64,000 bases of DNA from Streptomyces fuscichromogenes (GTDB lineage: Bacteria > Actinomycetota > Actinomycetes > Streptomycetales > Streptomycetaceae). The stretch is from positions 1-64,000 of the forward strand of contig NZ_BMML01000001.1 in assembly GCF_014645815.1 (NCBI RefSeq). The letters are read 5' to 3'. A program made the position numbers and the translations under genes. Shown here in pieces: positions 26,734-35,255 of the stretch (the first letter of the stretch is position 1; each line of letters opens with the position of its first letter). Under the pieces are notes generated by a model that did not search any database, was not told the DNA's origin, and saw only the letters and a list, made by a program, of their open reading frames with translations.

Positions 26734-29190
26734 GTGACGGACGCAACGGAGCGGACGGGCGACCCGGAGGAAGGCCATGACCAGGCCGGATCCCGGAATC
26801 GTAAGCCGTTCGAGCCGGACGCGACCTTGCATCTGAAGGTCGACGACCTGCGTGCGGAGCATGCTCTGTGGCAGAAGGGTGACGACGCTCAGCGTGCGCA
26901 GGAGGTCGCGCGGCGCAAGGCGGAGGCCCTGTGGAAGGAACTGCGCACCCCGCGGGCGGAGAACTCCGCCGACACCGCCAAGGCGGGTGCGGACCAGGGA
27001 GCGCGGCCGAAGAAGCCGGTACCGCCGCGGCATGACGAGACCCTGCATCTGAATGTGGGCGCCCTGCGGGCGGACGTCACGATGCAGATCCGGGTGCCCG
27101 AACAACGGCAGCCGGAGCCGGATGCGGCGGGAGCGGGCGGCCGTGCCGAGCGGCGCCGCAGCGCCCGCCCGACGCCGCGGGAACGGGCGCTGGCGGCGAC
27201 GGCGGCGGTCCGGGCTCTCGTGGGGCCCCGGCTCGCGCCGCTGGCGCCGTACGCCCGCCGTCTCAGACCTGCCTACCCGCGCCCCGGCCGGACCGGCTGG
27301 CGCCGCTGGATGCCGTCCTGGCGGCAGTGGCTGGGCGCCTGGCTGGGGAGCATCGGGCTGACCGGGCTGTTCCTCGTCGTCGCCTACGCGGCCACGGACA
27401 TACCGTCCAACCTCAACACGTACGCCACCCAGCAGGACAATGTCTACTTCTGGTCCGACGGGACGCCGATGGCCCGGACCGGCTGGGTGCAGCGGCAGGA
27501 CATGCCGCTCAAGGACATACCCGTGGACGTGCGCTGGGCGGTGCTCGCGGCGGAGAACGAGAGCTTCTACTCCGACCCCGGTATCTCGATGAAGGGCATC
27601 GCGCGGGCCCTGTACCGCACGGTCGGCGAAGGGGACACCGAGGGCGGCTCGACCATCACCCAGCAGTACGTGAAGAACGTCTATCTCACGCAGAACCAGA
27701 CCGTGAGCCGCAAATTCACCGAGGCGATGATCTCCCTCAAGCTCGACAACAAGATGAGCAAGGACCAGATCCTGGAGGGGTACCTCAACACCAGCTGGTT
27801 CGGCCGTGGGACGTACGGCATCCAGCGCGCCGCCCAGGCCTACTACGGCAAGGACGTCGGCCAGCTCAACGCCAGCCAGGCCGCCATGCTCGCCTCGCTG
27901 CTCAAGGGGGCCGGGCTCTACGACCCGACGCTCAGCAAGGCCAACCACCAGCGGGCGGTGGAGCGCTGGTCCTGGATCCTGGACCGGATGGTCAAGATCG
28001 GCAAGCTGTCGCCGGCCGAGCGGGCCAAGTACACCAAGTTCCCCGAGCCCATCGCGACCAACAAGGTCTACGACACCGGCAGCCAGAGCGACTACCTGGT
28101 CGAGCTGGCGCAGCAGTACGCGAAGAAGTCCGCGCACATCTCGGACAAGCAGTTCGACCTGGGCGGATACCAGATCTACACCACCTTCGACCGGAAGAAG
28201 GAGACGGCCCTCACCAAGGCCGTGGCCAAGGCCCGCAAGGAGGCCAAGGCGAGCGACCCCAAGGCGGCCGCGGCCGCCCACTACGGCGCCGCCTCGGTCA
28301 CGACCGACGGGCGGATCGTGGCCGTGTACGGCGGACCCGACCACCGGACCCAGGGCTACAACGAGTCCAACGCCACCACCGTCCCGGCCGGCAGCGCCTT
28401 CCTGCCCTTCGTCTACGCGGCCGGGCTCCAGAACGGCGCCCACAAGGAACGCGGCGGGGCCGCCACCGCCGTGCTGCCCGGGACGCTCTACGACGGCGAC
28501 GACAAGGTCCCGGTCACCACGCCCGACGGACCGTACTGGGACCGCAGCGGCAAGAAGGTCTTCGCCAAGAACGACGACGACAGGTCCTACGGGCAGATCA
28601 CCCTGGACAAGGCCCTCGCCCAGTCGGTGAACACGCCGTTCATGCAACTCGGCGTGGACGCCGGACTCGACAAGGTGCGGGCCACCGCGGTGGCCTCCGG
28701 GCTGCTCTCCGAGAGCATGGGAGCCCAGGTGCCCGCGCTGTCCATGGGCAGCTCCACACCGAGCGCGATCCGGATGGCGAGCGGCTACGCCACGTTCGCC
28801 GCCGGCGGTGACCACACCGAGCCGTACTCCGTCTCCAAGATCACCCGCAACGGCCGCCGGATCGCCGTGGACACCCCCCGGCCGACCCGCGCGGTCCGCG
28901 ACGACGTGGCCGAGGACGTCGAGCAGGCGCTCACCGAATCGTTCCGTCTGGCCCACCCGACGGCCGCGCTCACCAGCACGGCGGCCGGGAAGGCCGGCAG
29001 CACCTACGCCAGCGGCAAGGACACCGCCGCCTGGTACACCGGCACCCTCTCCAAGGTGACGACGTCCGTCGTCGTCTACCGCATCGACCTGAACAAGTCC
29101 CTGGAGCCGCTTCCGCTCCAGGGAGTCGCCGGATCCGGCACCGACAACGTCCCGTACTCGCTCTGGGCCCAGGCCATGGGCCTCGACTGA
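26734..29190 (+). CDS. Class A penicillin-binding protein with degenerate transpeptidase
   Basis: An 818-residue bifunctional-type peptidoglycan synthase. The cytosolic N-terminus has two related motifs (ATLHLKVDDLRAEH and ETLHLNVGALRADV), then one membrane helix (about residues 200-222). The glycosyltransferase domain is intact, with Glu274 in AAENESFY and EGGSTITQQYVKN. The transpeptidase domain has lost key residues: the SxxK motif reads Ser554-Ala-Phe-Leu, and KTG reads Lys753-Ala-Gly; the SxN at 631-633 remains. It likely polymerises glycan but may not crosslink. The start is the GTG at 26734. The NodB-like and amidase genes follow, forming an envelope group. Confidence 0.88.
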   Translation: MTDATERTGDPEEGHDQAGSRNRKPFEPDATLHLKVDDLRAEHALWQKGDDAQRAQEVARRKAEALWKELRTPRAENSADTAKAGADQGARPKKPVPPRHDETLHLNVGALRADVTMQIRVPEQRQPEPDAAGAGGRAERRRSARPTPRERALAATAAVRALVGPRLAPLAPYARRLRPAYPRPGRTGWRRWMPSWRQWLGAWLGSIGLTGLFLVVAYAATDIPSNLNTYATQQDNVYFWSDGTPMARTGWVQRQDMPLKDIPVDVRWAVLAAENESFYSDPGISMKGIARALYRTVGEGDTEGGSTITQQYVKNVYLTQNQTVSRKFTEAMISLKLDNKMSKDQILEGYLNTSWFGRGTYGIQRAAQAYYGKDVGQLNASQAAMLASLLKGAGLYDPTLSKANHQRAVERWSWILDRMVKIGKLSPAERAKYTKFPEPIATNKVYDTGSQSDYLVELAQQYAKKSAHISDKQFDLGGYQIYTTFDRKKETALTKAVAKARKEAKASDPKAAAAAHYGAASVTTDGRIVAVYGGPDHRTQGYNESNATTVPAGSAFLPFVYAAGLQNGAHKERGGAATAVLPGTLYDGDDKVPVTTPDGPYWDRSGKKVFAKNDDDRSYGQITLDKALAQSVNTPFMQLGVDAGLDKVRATAVASGLLSESMGAQVPALSMGSSTPSAIRMASGYATFAAGGDHTEPYSVSKITRNGRRIAVDTPRPTRAVRDDVAEDVEQALTESFRLAHPTAALTSTAAGKAGSTYASGKDTAAWYTGTLSKVTTSVVVYRIDLNKSLEPLPLQGVAGSGTDNVPYSLWAQAMGLD

Positions 29191-29242
29191 CCCCCGAGGC
29201 CCCGCAGCTCCCCACGCCACCCACCCGCAGAATGAGCCCCGC

Positions 29243-30538
29243 ATGAAGCCCCGCACGAAGCCGACAGCAGGCGGCCATCGCCGCAAGGCGCCCACCCGTG
29301 ACCGCCGTCCAGCCCGCCCGGAGTTCGTGACCCTGGCCGCCTTCCTGGTCGTGGCCTCCCTCGTCGCGGGCTATCTGGTGCTCACCAGACAGGACGACAC
29401 CGCGCCCACCGCGTCGGGGACCACCAAGTCCAGCCCGTCGCCGTCGGCCTCACCGAAGTGGGACGGCAAGACCAAGATCCTCGGTGACGGCTCGACCTCG
29501 TACACGGGGCCGCAGAAGGACCAGCTGAAGGCCGTGAAGCTCAAGCCCGGTGAGAAGCCACCCCAGTTCGTGGTGTTCTCCTGGGACGGCGCGCTCCAGG
29601 GCGACGACGAGCTCTTCTCGCACTACCGGGAGATGGCCAAGGAGTACAACGCCCATATGACCTTCTTCCTCACCGGCATCTACCTGCTGCCCAAGAGCAA
29701 GAAGGACCTCTACACCGGGCCGATGCACAAGCCCGGCGACGCCGCCATCGACTACGCCACCGACGCGCACATACGCACCACCCTGGAGCAGCTCCGCGAG
29801 GCGTACGACCAGGGCAACGAGATCGGCACCCACTTCAACGGCCACTTCTGCGAGGCCAAGGGCGGCGGCGACTGGAGCGTCGCGCAGTGGAAGAGCGAGA
29901 TCGACCAGTTCTTCGAGTTCGTGGAGCACTGGAAGACCAACACGGGCTACAAGGACATCCCGGCCCTGCCCTTCGACTTCAAGCAGGAGGTCGTCGGCGG
30001 CCGCGCCCCCTGCCTGGAGGGCCAGCCCAACCTGCTGAAGGCCCTGCAGAAGTACGGCTACAACTGGAAGTACGACGCCAGCTCCCCCGGCGACCTCCAG
30101 GTATGGCCGTCGAAGAAGGACGGTCTCTGGAACTTCCCGCTCCAACTGCTGCCGTACAGCGACAACAACCAGGCCCTCTCGATGGACTTCAACTTCCTCT
30201 ACAACCAGTCCAACGGCGAGGTCGACGGCGACTCCTCGAAGTACGCCGGGTGGGAACAGCAGGCCGTCGACGCCTATATGAACGGCTTCAACCGCGTCTA
30301 CTACGGCAGCCGCGCCCCGCTGTTCATCGGCAACCACTTCGAGGACTGGAACGGCGGCATCTACATGAAGGCCATCGACCAGGTCATCCCGAAGATATGC
30401 ACCAAGAAGGGCGTCAAGTGCGTCTCCTTCAAGGAGCTCGCCGACTGGATGGACGCCCAGGACCCGGCCACCCTGGCCCGGCTGCGCACCCTGGACCCGG
30501 CCCAGGCGCCCTCGGACTGGTCGAACATCGTGCAGTGA
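29243..30538 (+). CDS. Membrane-anchored NodB-fold polysaccharide deacetylase-like protein
   Basis: A 431-residue protein. One N-terminal membrane helix (about residues 28-47, FVTLAAFLVVASLVAGYLVL) is followed by a Ser/Pro-rich spacer and an extracellular NodB-like barrel (VVFSWDGALQG, HMTFFLTGIYLL, NEIGTHFNGHFC). The first motif reads SWDGA rather than the usual TFDDG. This leaves one of two acidic residues, so activity is uncertain even though THFNGH resembles the metal-binding H(S/T)xxH. It starts 52 bases after the PBP gene and is probably co-transcribed. Cell-wall or exopolysaccharide modification is inferred. Confidence 0.8.
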   Translation: MKPRTKPTAGGHRRKAPTRDRRPARPEFVTLAAFLVVASLVAGYLVLTRQDDTAPTASGTTKSSPSPSASPKWDGKTKILGDGSTSYTGPQKDQLKAVKLKPGEKPPQFVVFSWDGALQGDDELFSHYREMAKEYNAHMTFFLTGIYLLPKSKKDLYTGPMHKPGDAAIDYATDAHIRTTLEQLREAYDQGNEIGTHFNGHFCEAKGGGDWSVAQWKSEIDQFFEFVEHWKTNTGYKDIPALPFDFKQEVVGGRAPCLEGQPNLLKALQKYGYNWKYDASSPGDLQVWPSKKDGLWNFPLQLLPYSDNNQALSMDFNFLYNQSNGEVDGDSSKYAGWEQQAVDAYMNGFNRVYYGSRAPLFIGNHFEDWNGGIYMKAIDQVIPKICTKKGVKCVSFKELADWMDAQDPATLARLRTLDPAQAPSDWSNIVQ

Positions 30539-30683
30539 GCGCCCTACCGATTCCGGGCGGGCAGTTCAACTCGGCACGACAGCAAGCGCATTCCAATTGC
30601 GCAACCCCCTTCACAGGAGTCACACACGCCGTGCGAAGATGCCGTCGCCCGGTAGAGGTGTACCGGCGTAGAGGGGAACACCA

Positions 30684-31856
30684 TTGAAATCCAGAAAACT
30701 GAGCCGTAAGCGCAGCCGTGCGGCCATAGTCACGGCGACGGCCGCTTCGGTCGTCGCCGGGGTCGCCTTCGCGGCCAACTGGAGCGCGGGCGCGGCCGTC
30801 GTCGACGACCCGACCGTGGACGCCGCGACCAAGGCGACCTTCCAGAAGCTCGCGGACGCGGTCTTCACCGACCGCACCCAGGCCCTCGTGAAGGGTGCTT
30901 CGCAGAAGCAGCAGACGTCCCGCTTCTCCGGCGACGTCCGGCTCTCCAGCACCCAGTCACGCGACGAGGACGCAGCGCTGACCCAGCTGCGCGGCCGCCA
31001 GAACCGCATCGCCAAGGCCGGCGAGACGTACAGCGCCGGCAGCACCCAGGTCACGCTCGACGCGACCCGCGTGACCGGCCGCACCGCCAAGGCCGACGTC
31101 ACCGAGACCACGACGCTGACCTACGCGAAGGCCACCGGCGGCACGCCGAAGAACACCGGCTTCCAGGCCCACCACGAGCTGACCTTCAAGGCGGACCGGC
31201 GGGGCACCTGGCAGCTGACGAACATCGAGGACACCGACGAGGGCGGCCTCGCCGTCAACACGCTGTCCAAGCCCTCGGTGAAGGCGCCCGCCACCGGCGA
31301 CGACGGCAACACCACGCCGGACGCCCCGCGCGCGGCCATCACGCGCAACCCGGTGGCCGTGCCGAAGACGCTCACCGGCGGCACGTACGACTACAAGGCG
31401 ATGGCCACCTACGCCGAGACGTACTGGAACAACTACAACACGGCCTACCCGAACTACAACAACGAGACGGCCGGCGGCGACTGCACCAACTTCGTCAGCC
31501 AGTCGCTCAAGGCCGGCGGCTGGAAGCACGTCCCGGGCTACGTCTACGACTACACGAAGTGGTTCGGCACCGCCGACATCCAGTCCGACTCGTTCGTCGG
31601 CGTCAACGAGTGGTCCTGGTTCGCCCAGAACTCCAAGCGGACCACCCCGCTCGCCAACGTCTTCCAGGCGCAGGTCGGCGACGTCATCCAGATGGACTTC
31701 GACCGGGACGGCTCGAAGGACCACACGATGATCGTCACGTACGTGGCCAACGGGATCCCGTACGTGACCTACCACTCCAACAACACCTACCGCAGGTCGC
31801 TGGCGAGCCTCGTCGCGTCGTACCCGAACGCGTACTACTACGCCTACCGCACCTGA
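30684..31856 (+). CDS. Secreted amidase-domain (Amidase_6) protein
   Basis: A 390-residue exported protein. The signal peptide covers about residues 1-37 (RSRAAIVTATAASVVAGVAF with preceding basic residues). A variable middle is followed by a C-terminal putative amidase domain at about residues 235-390 (YNNETAGGDCTNFVSQSLKA, KDHTMIVTYV, TYHSNNTYRRSL). The Cys in GGDCTNFVSQ and the His in KDHTMIV are the expected catalytic pair of an NlpC/CHAP-like peptidase. The TTG at 30684 after GAGGGG is preferred. Cell-wall cleavage is inferred. The 3' end overlaps the convergent DUF4383 gene by 13 bases. Confidence 0.82.
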   Translation: MKSRKLSRKRSRAAIVTATAASVVAGVAFAANWSAGAAVVDDPTVDAATKATFQKLADAVFTDRTQALVKGASQKQQTSRFSGDVRLSSTQSRDEDAALTQLRGRQNRIAKAGETYSAGSTQVTLDATRVTGRTAKADVTETTTLTYAKATGGTPKNTGFQAHHELTFKADRRGTWQLTNIEDTDEGGLAVNTLSKPSVKAPATGDDGNTTPDAPRAAITRNPVAVPKTLTGGTYDYKAMATYAETYWNNYNTAYPNYNNETAGGDCTNFVSQSLKAGGWKHVPGYVYDYTKWFGTADIQSDSFVGVNEWSWFAQNSKRTTPLANVFQAQVGDVIQMDFDRDGSKDHTMIVTYVANGIPYVTYHSNNTYRRSLASLVASYPNAYYYAYRT

Positions 31857-32392
31857 TCCGCTGATTCGGCCCGCTGCTCCGCCTCGGGGTGGCGGGCCCG
31901 CCAGTAGGGGTTGTCGTGCGGCAGGTTCGTACTGACCCTGCCGTACATCCCGAACACCATCAGCACCAGACCCACCACGAAACTGAACAGCACGTTCTGG
32001 ATCTTGAAGGCCAGGAAGTCCGAGTCCGTGTCGAGCAGGCCCAGGAACAGGAAGCCGTTCAGGATGAACAGCACGCCGAGGACCATGTTCAGCGTGGACG
32101 CGAAGTTCCCGCCGATCACCATCCCGACGAACAGCAGCAGCCCGACACAGATCGACAGCACGCTCAGCGCGCCGTTGGTGTTCAGGCCGATCGCGCTGTT
32201 CCCGCCGGTGTCGAAGAAGCCGATGTTGTCGGTGAGCCCGAGGATCCCGAAGGCGAGCAGGAACAGGCCCATCAGGCCCGCCCCGATCCGGTAGACCCGG
32301 TTCAGGCGGTGGTCGACGGGCAGTGCCTCGTCGAAAACGATCTGCCGCCGTGAGGTCCCCGGCGTCCCCGAGTGCGCTGCGTGTGAGGCCAT
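31844..32392 (-). CDS. DUF4383 membrane protein
   Basis: A 182-residue protein with four predicted membrane helices (about residues 38-58, 74-96, 101-123 and 134-156). The conserved pieces are LPVDHRLNRVYRIGAGLMGL and LGLTDNIGFF. DUF4383 proteins are common in actinobacteria without known function. The ATG at 32392 has GGAGATGGCC context (AGGCGGAG just before). It is separated from the coiled-coil gene by 95 bases and overlaps the amidase gene tail to tail. Confidence 0.85.
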   Translation of the reverse strand: MASHAAHSGTPGTSRRQIVFDEALPVDHRLNRVYRIGAGLMGLFLLAFGILGLTDNIGFFDTGGNSAIGLNTNGALSVLSICVGLLLFVGMVIGGNFASTLNMVLGVLFILNGFLFLGLLDTDSDFLAFKIQNVLFSFVVGLVLMVFGMYGRVSTNLPHDNPYWRARHPEAEQRAESADQVR

Positions 32393-32487
32393 CTCCGCCT
32401 CCCCATCTGGACTGCGGGCCCTGATCACGGGCCCCGGTTGCGAGCCGCCCTCCCAATATCCGCCCCCGCCGCGGGGACGGCAACGGC

Positions 32488-33879
32488 TCACGAGTGGCCG
32501 GTGCCCCGGTCCTCCCGGATCCGCGCCACCGTCCGCGCGACCGACTGCCGTACCGCTTCCGTCTCGGTCAGGAAGTGCCAGTAGTCGGGATGCCGCCCCT
32601 CCAGCGTCCCGACCGCCCGGTCCAGCCGCGCCACCGCGTCGTCCAGCGGCCGCGCGTGCCGCGGATCCGGGCTGGACCGCCCGGTCATCGCCAGCCGCTG
32701 CGCGTCCCGGATCGCGAACCGCGTCCGCTCGACCTCCGCCTGCGGATCCTTCTGCACGGCGTTGAGCCGGCCCAGCCGGTCACCGGCGGCGGAGACGGCC
32801 TCGTCCGTACTGTTGAGCAGCGCCCGCACCGTCGACAGCAGCGCGGCGGCGTCCGCCCACCGCTGCGCGTCCCGCGCGGCCTGCGCCTCGCGCAGCTTCA
32901 CCTCGGCCTGCCGGACGTTCTCCGCGGCCTGCTGCGGCACCTGCTGGAGATCCTGCCAGCAGGCGGCCGAGAACCGCCGCCGCAGCTCGCTCAGCACCGG
33001 GTCCACCTGGCCGGCCCGGGTGGTCAGCGCCTGTGCGCGGGTCCGCAGGCTCACCAGCCGGTGATCGATCTCCGCGGCCCGCTCCGGCAGCCGCTCCGCC
33101 TCGACCTGGATGGCCTCGGCCTCCCGCTGCACCCGCCCGGCCCGCTCCAGCGTCGCCTGCACGCCGTGCTGTCCCGCGCCCTGGTTGAGCCGGGTCAGCT
33201 CGGGCGACAGCGCGGCCAGCCGGGCCGCCAGGTCATCGGCCCTGATCGGGGTCCTGCGCACGGCGTCGAGCGCGTTGCTGGCCGCCAGCAGTGCCTGCCG
33301 GGCCCGCTCCACGGCGGGCGCCAGCCGCGCCAGCTGCGTCTCGGCCTTGCCGAGCAGCGGCCCGAGCGACTCCCCGAACCGGTCCAGCTGCCCCTTGACC
33401 CGCACCAGCTCGTCCTTGGCCCCGGAGAGCTCCCCGCGCGCCCGCGTCGCCGTGGCGGCCTCCAGGTCGTCCCGGTCCAGGTCGTAGGCGTCGATGGCCT
33501 GGATGTACCGGTTGCTCACCTCGTCGATCCGCCGCCCCAGCGCCTCGAAGTCGGAGACGGCACGACGGGCGGCCGGCGAGTCGTCGACGGCGGAGATGGT
33601 CTCTATCGAGATCCGCAGGTCCCGCTGGGCGGTGTCCAGCTCGTAGAACGCGGCGGCCGCGGCGTCCTTCGCCGCCTGCGCCTCCGCCCGCTGGGTCTCC
33701 GCCCGCCCCCCGAACCACCGGCGGGTCCCGCCGCCGGCGAACGCGCCGGGCACCACCAGCACCGCCAGCAACGGAAGGCCCATGAGCCCGAGGACATCCC
33801 GAAGCGGCGTACGCCGGGCCCCTGCGGGAGGCGGGTACGACTGCTCGGATACCGCCGAAGTCGCCGATGTCCCCGTCAC
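32488..33879 (-). CDS. Membrane-anchored coiled-coil protein
   Basis: A 463-residue protein. A short N-terminal region and one membrane helix (about residues 29-50, VLGLMGLPLLAVLVVPGAFA) precede nearly continuous coiled coil rich in Ala, Arg, Glu and Leu (e.g. KAETQLARLAPAVERARQAL). I do not recognise a named family; similar proteins occur throughout Streptomyces. A structural or envelope-organising role is possible but unproven. The GTG at 33879, preceded by GGAGAGGGAGAA, is preferred to an earlier in-frame ATG. Confidence 0.78.
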   Translation of the reverse strand: MTGTSATSAVSEQSYPPPAGARRTPLRDVLGLMGLPLLAVLVVPGAFAGGGTRRWFGGRAETQRAEAQAAKDAAAAAFYELDTAQRDLRISIETISAVDDSPAARRAVSDFEALGRRIDEVSNRYIQAIDAYDLDRDDLEAATATRARGELSGAKDELVRVKGQLDRFGESLGPLLGKAETQLARLAPAVERARQALLAASNALDAVRRTPIRADDLAARLAALSPELTRLNQGAGQHGVQATLERAGRVQREAEAIQVEAERLPERAAEIDHRLVSLRTRAQALTTRAGQVDPVLSELRRRFSAACWQDLQQVPQQAAENVRQAEVKLREAQAARDAQRWADAAALLSTVRALLNSTDEAVSAAGDRLGRLNAVQKDPQAEVERTRFAIRDAQRLAMTGRSSPDPRHARPLDDAVARLDRAVGTLEGRHPDYWHFLTETEAVRQSVARTVARIREDRGTGHS

Positions 33880-34056
33880 TTCTCCCTCTCCCGAACCGCG
33901 GTGCGCCCTGTGTCCTGGCGGTCGCTGCAATTCTCCCACTGGTGAAGGACGAACACACGGGCCGGTCAGTTCACGGTCGGCGAGACCGGCTGCCGAGGAG
34001 CCGGATACGCGTTTGCGGGACAGTGCCCCGGGCAATGTAGGCTGTCGACTCGTCTC

Positions 34057-34128
<72 letters not shown>

Positions 34129-34133
34129 CGTGA

Positions 34134-34170
34134 CGAGAGGACCCCGGCCGATGCGGCCGGGGTCCTCTCG
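34134..34170 (+). terminator. Terminator of the tRNA-Val gene
   Basis: A 17-bp perfect stem (CGAGAGGACCCCGGCCG) with loop ATG starts 5 bases after the tRNA. It is also placed to terminate the convergent small gene. Confidence 0.92.
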
Positions 34171-34175
34171 CGTTC

Positions 34176-34505
34176 TCAGTCCGTCTCGTGCGTGTGCTTG
34201 AGGCGGCTCCGGGCGTCCGTGCGGTCCGGCGCCGTGACCTCCGCCCAGAAGCGGTGGCCGCTGACGAACACCGCCAGTTCGTGCTCGCGGCGGCGCAGTT
34301 TCTCCACCTCCGCCTGTTCGTCCTCGGTCCAGCCCGGGGAGGCGGGGCGCTCCACCTTGCGCCAGCCGCCCTCGTCGCTGAACCCGTCCAGCGGCACGAC
34401 CGACCAGGGGAGCCGCTTCAGCAGGGCCGACAGCTCGGCCCGGACCTGATGCAGCTCCTCCTGACCGGCGAGGAGGTCACTCGGAAAGTCATAGGTCGCA
34501 GCCAC
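34176..34505 (-). CDS. Conserved hypothetical protein (109 aa)
   Basis: A soluble, highly charged 109-residue protein (MAATYDFPSDLLAGQEELHQ, PASPGWTEDEQAEVEKLRRR). It appears mostly helical. Similar proteins occur across actinobacteria, but I do not know a function. It converges on the tRNA-Val terminator and diverges from the TrpF-like gene by 162 bases. Confidence 0.78.
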   Translation of the reverse strand: MAATYDFPSDLLAGQEELHQVRAELSALLKRLPWSVVPLDGFSDEGGWRKVERPASPGWTEDEQAEVEKLRRREHELAVFVSGHRFWAEVTAPDRTDARSRLKHTHETD

Positions 34506-34667
34506 GCGGCAATGGTACGCCTGTTCGATTTTAGGTGGCGAGTTCGTTCATGGGGTTCGTGTGTTCGAGTGCGGGTGACGGCGCACCGGCAACACCCCGG
34601 CGCGAGGACTGGGAAGCTGGAGGACACGATCGCGTTCCCGCCGGGCGGGAGAACGGAGCAGGGACAG

Positions 34668-35243
34668 ATGAGCGGGCAGCGGCAGCCGACGTTCGTGAAG
34701 GTGTGCGGACTCACCCAGGAGCAGCAGATCGACTGGGCCGTCGAGCTGGGGTACGACGCCGTCGGGATCGTCGTGACCCCGAAGAGCAAGCGGTACTGCC
34801 CGCCCGAGCGGGCCGTGGCGCTCGCCGACCACGCCCGCGGACGGGTCACCGTCTTCGCCGTGGCCCTGACCCACGCCGAGACGGCCGCCGTCGCCGGGCA
34901 CGTCGACATCGTCCAGATCTACGAGACGGCCGACATCCCGAACCTCGCCCTCGCCTCCGGCGCCCCGCCCGAGAAGCCGGAGGCCCTGCGGTACTTCTTC
35001 TACGACGCCAGCGCCGGCAGCGGCGTGTTCGCGGACATCCCCGACTGGGTCGGCGAGGTGCCGGGAAACGTGGTGATCGCCGGCGGCCTCGACGAGCACA
35101 ACGTGGCCGATGTCGTCGAGAAGTTCGGGCCCTACGGCGTGGACGTCTCCAGCAGTGTCGAGACCGCGCCGGGGGTCAAGAGCCGCGAGAAGATGGCCGC
35201 CTTCCTCGCCGCCGCCCGTGCCCCCGGGCGCAACAGCCGCTGA
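34668..35243 (+). CDS. Phosphoribosylanthranilate isomerase-like protein (TrpF family)
   Basis: A 191-residue TIM-barrel protein. The TrpF catalytic motifs are present: FVKVCGLTQEQQ with the general-base Cys, VIAGGLDEHNVADVV with the Asp, and VDVSSSVETAPGVKS for phosphate binding. TrpF isomerises PRA to CdRP in tryptophan synthesis. The gene is not beside other trp genes, so it may be the dispersed TrpF, or a paralogue acting in secondary metabolism; Streptomyces commonly also uses the dual PriA enzyme. The ATG at 34668 follows GGAGCAGGGACAG. Confidence 0.85.
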   Translation: MSGQRQPTFVKVCGLTQEQQIDWAVELGYDAVGIVVTPKSKRYCPPERAVALADHARGRVTVFAVALTHAETAAVAGHVDIVQIYETADIPNLALASGAPPEKPEALRYFFYDASAGSGVFADIPDWVGEVPGNVVIAGGLDEHNVADVVEKFGPYGVDVSSSVETAPGVKSREKMAAFLAAARAPGRNSR

Positions 35244-35255
35244 CCGCCGCTGACG

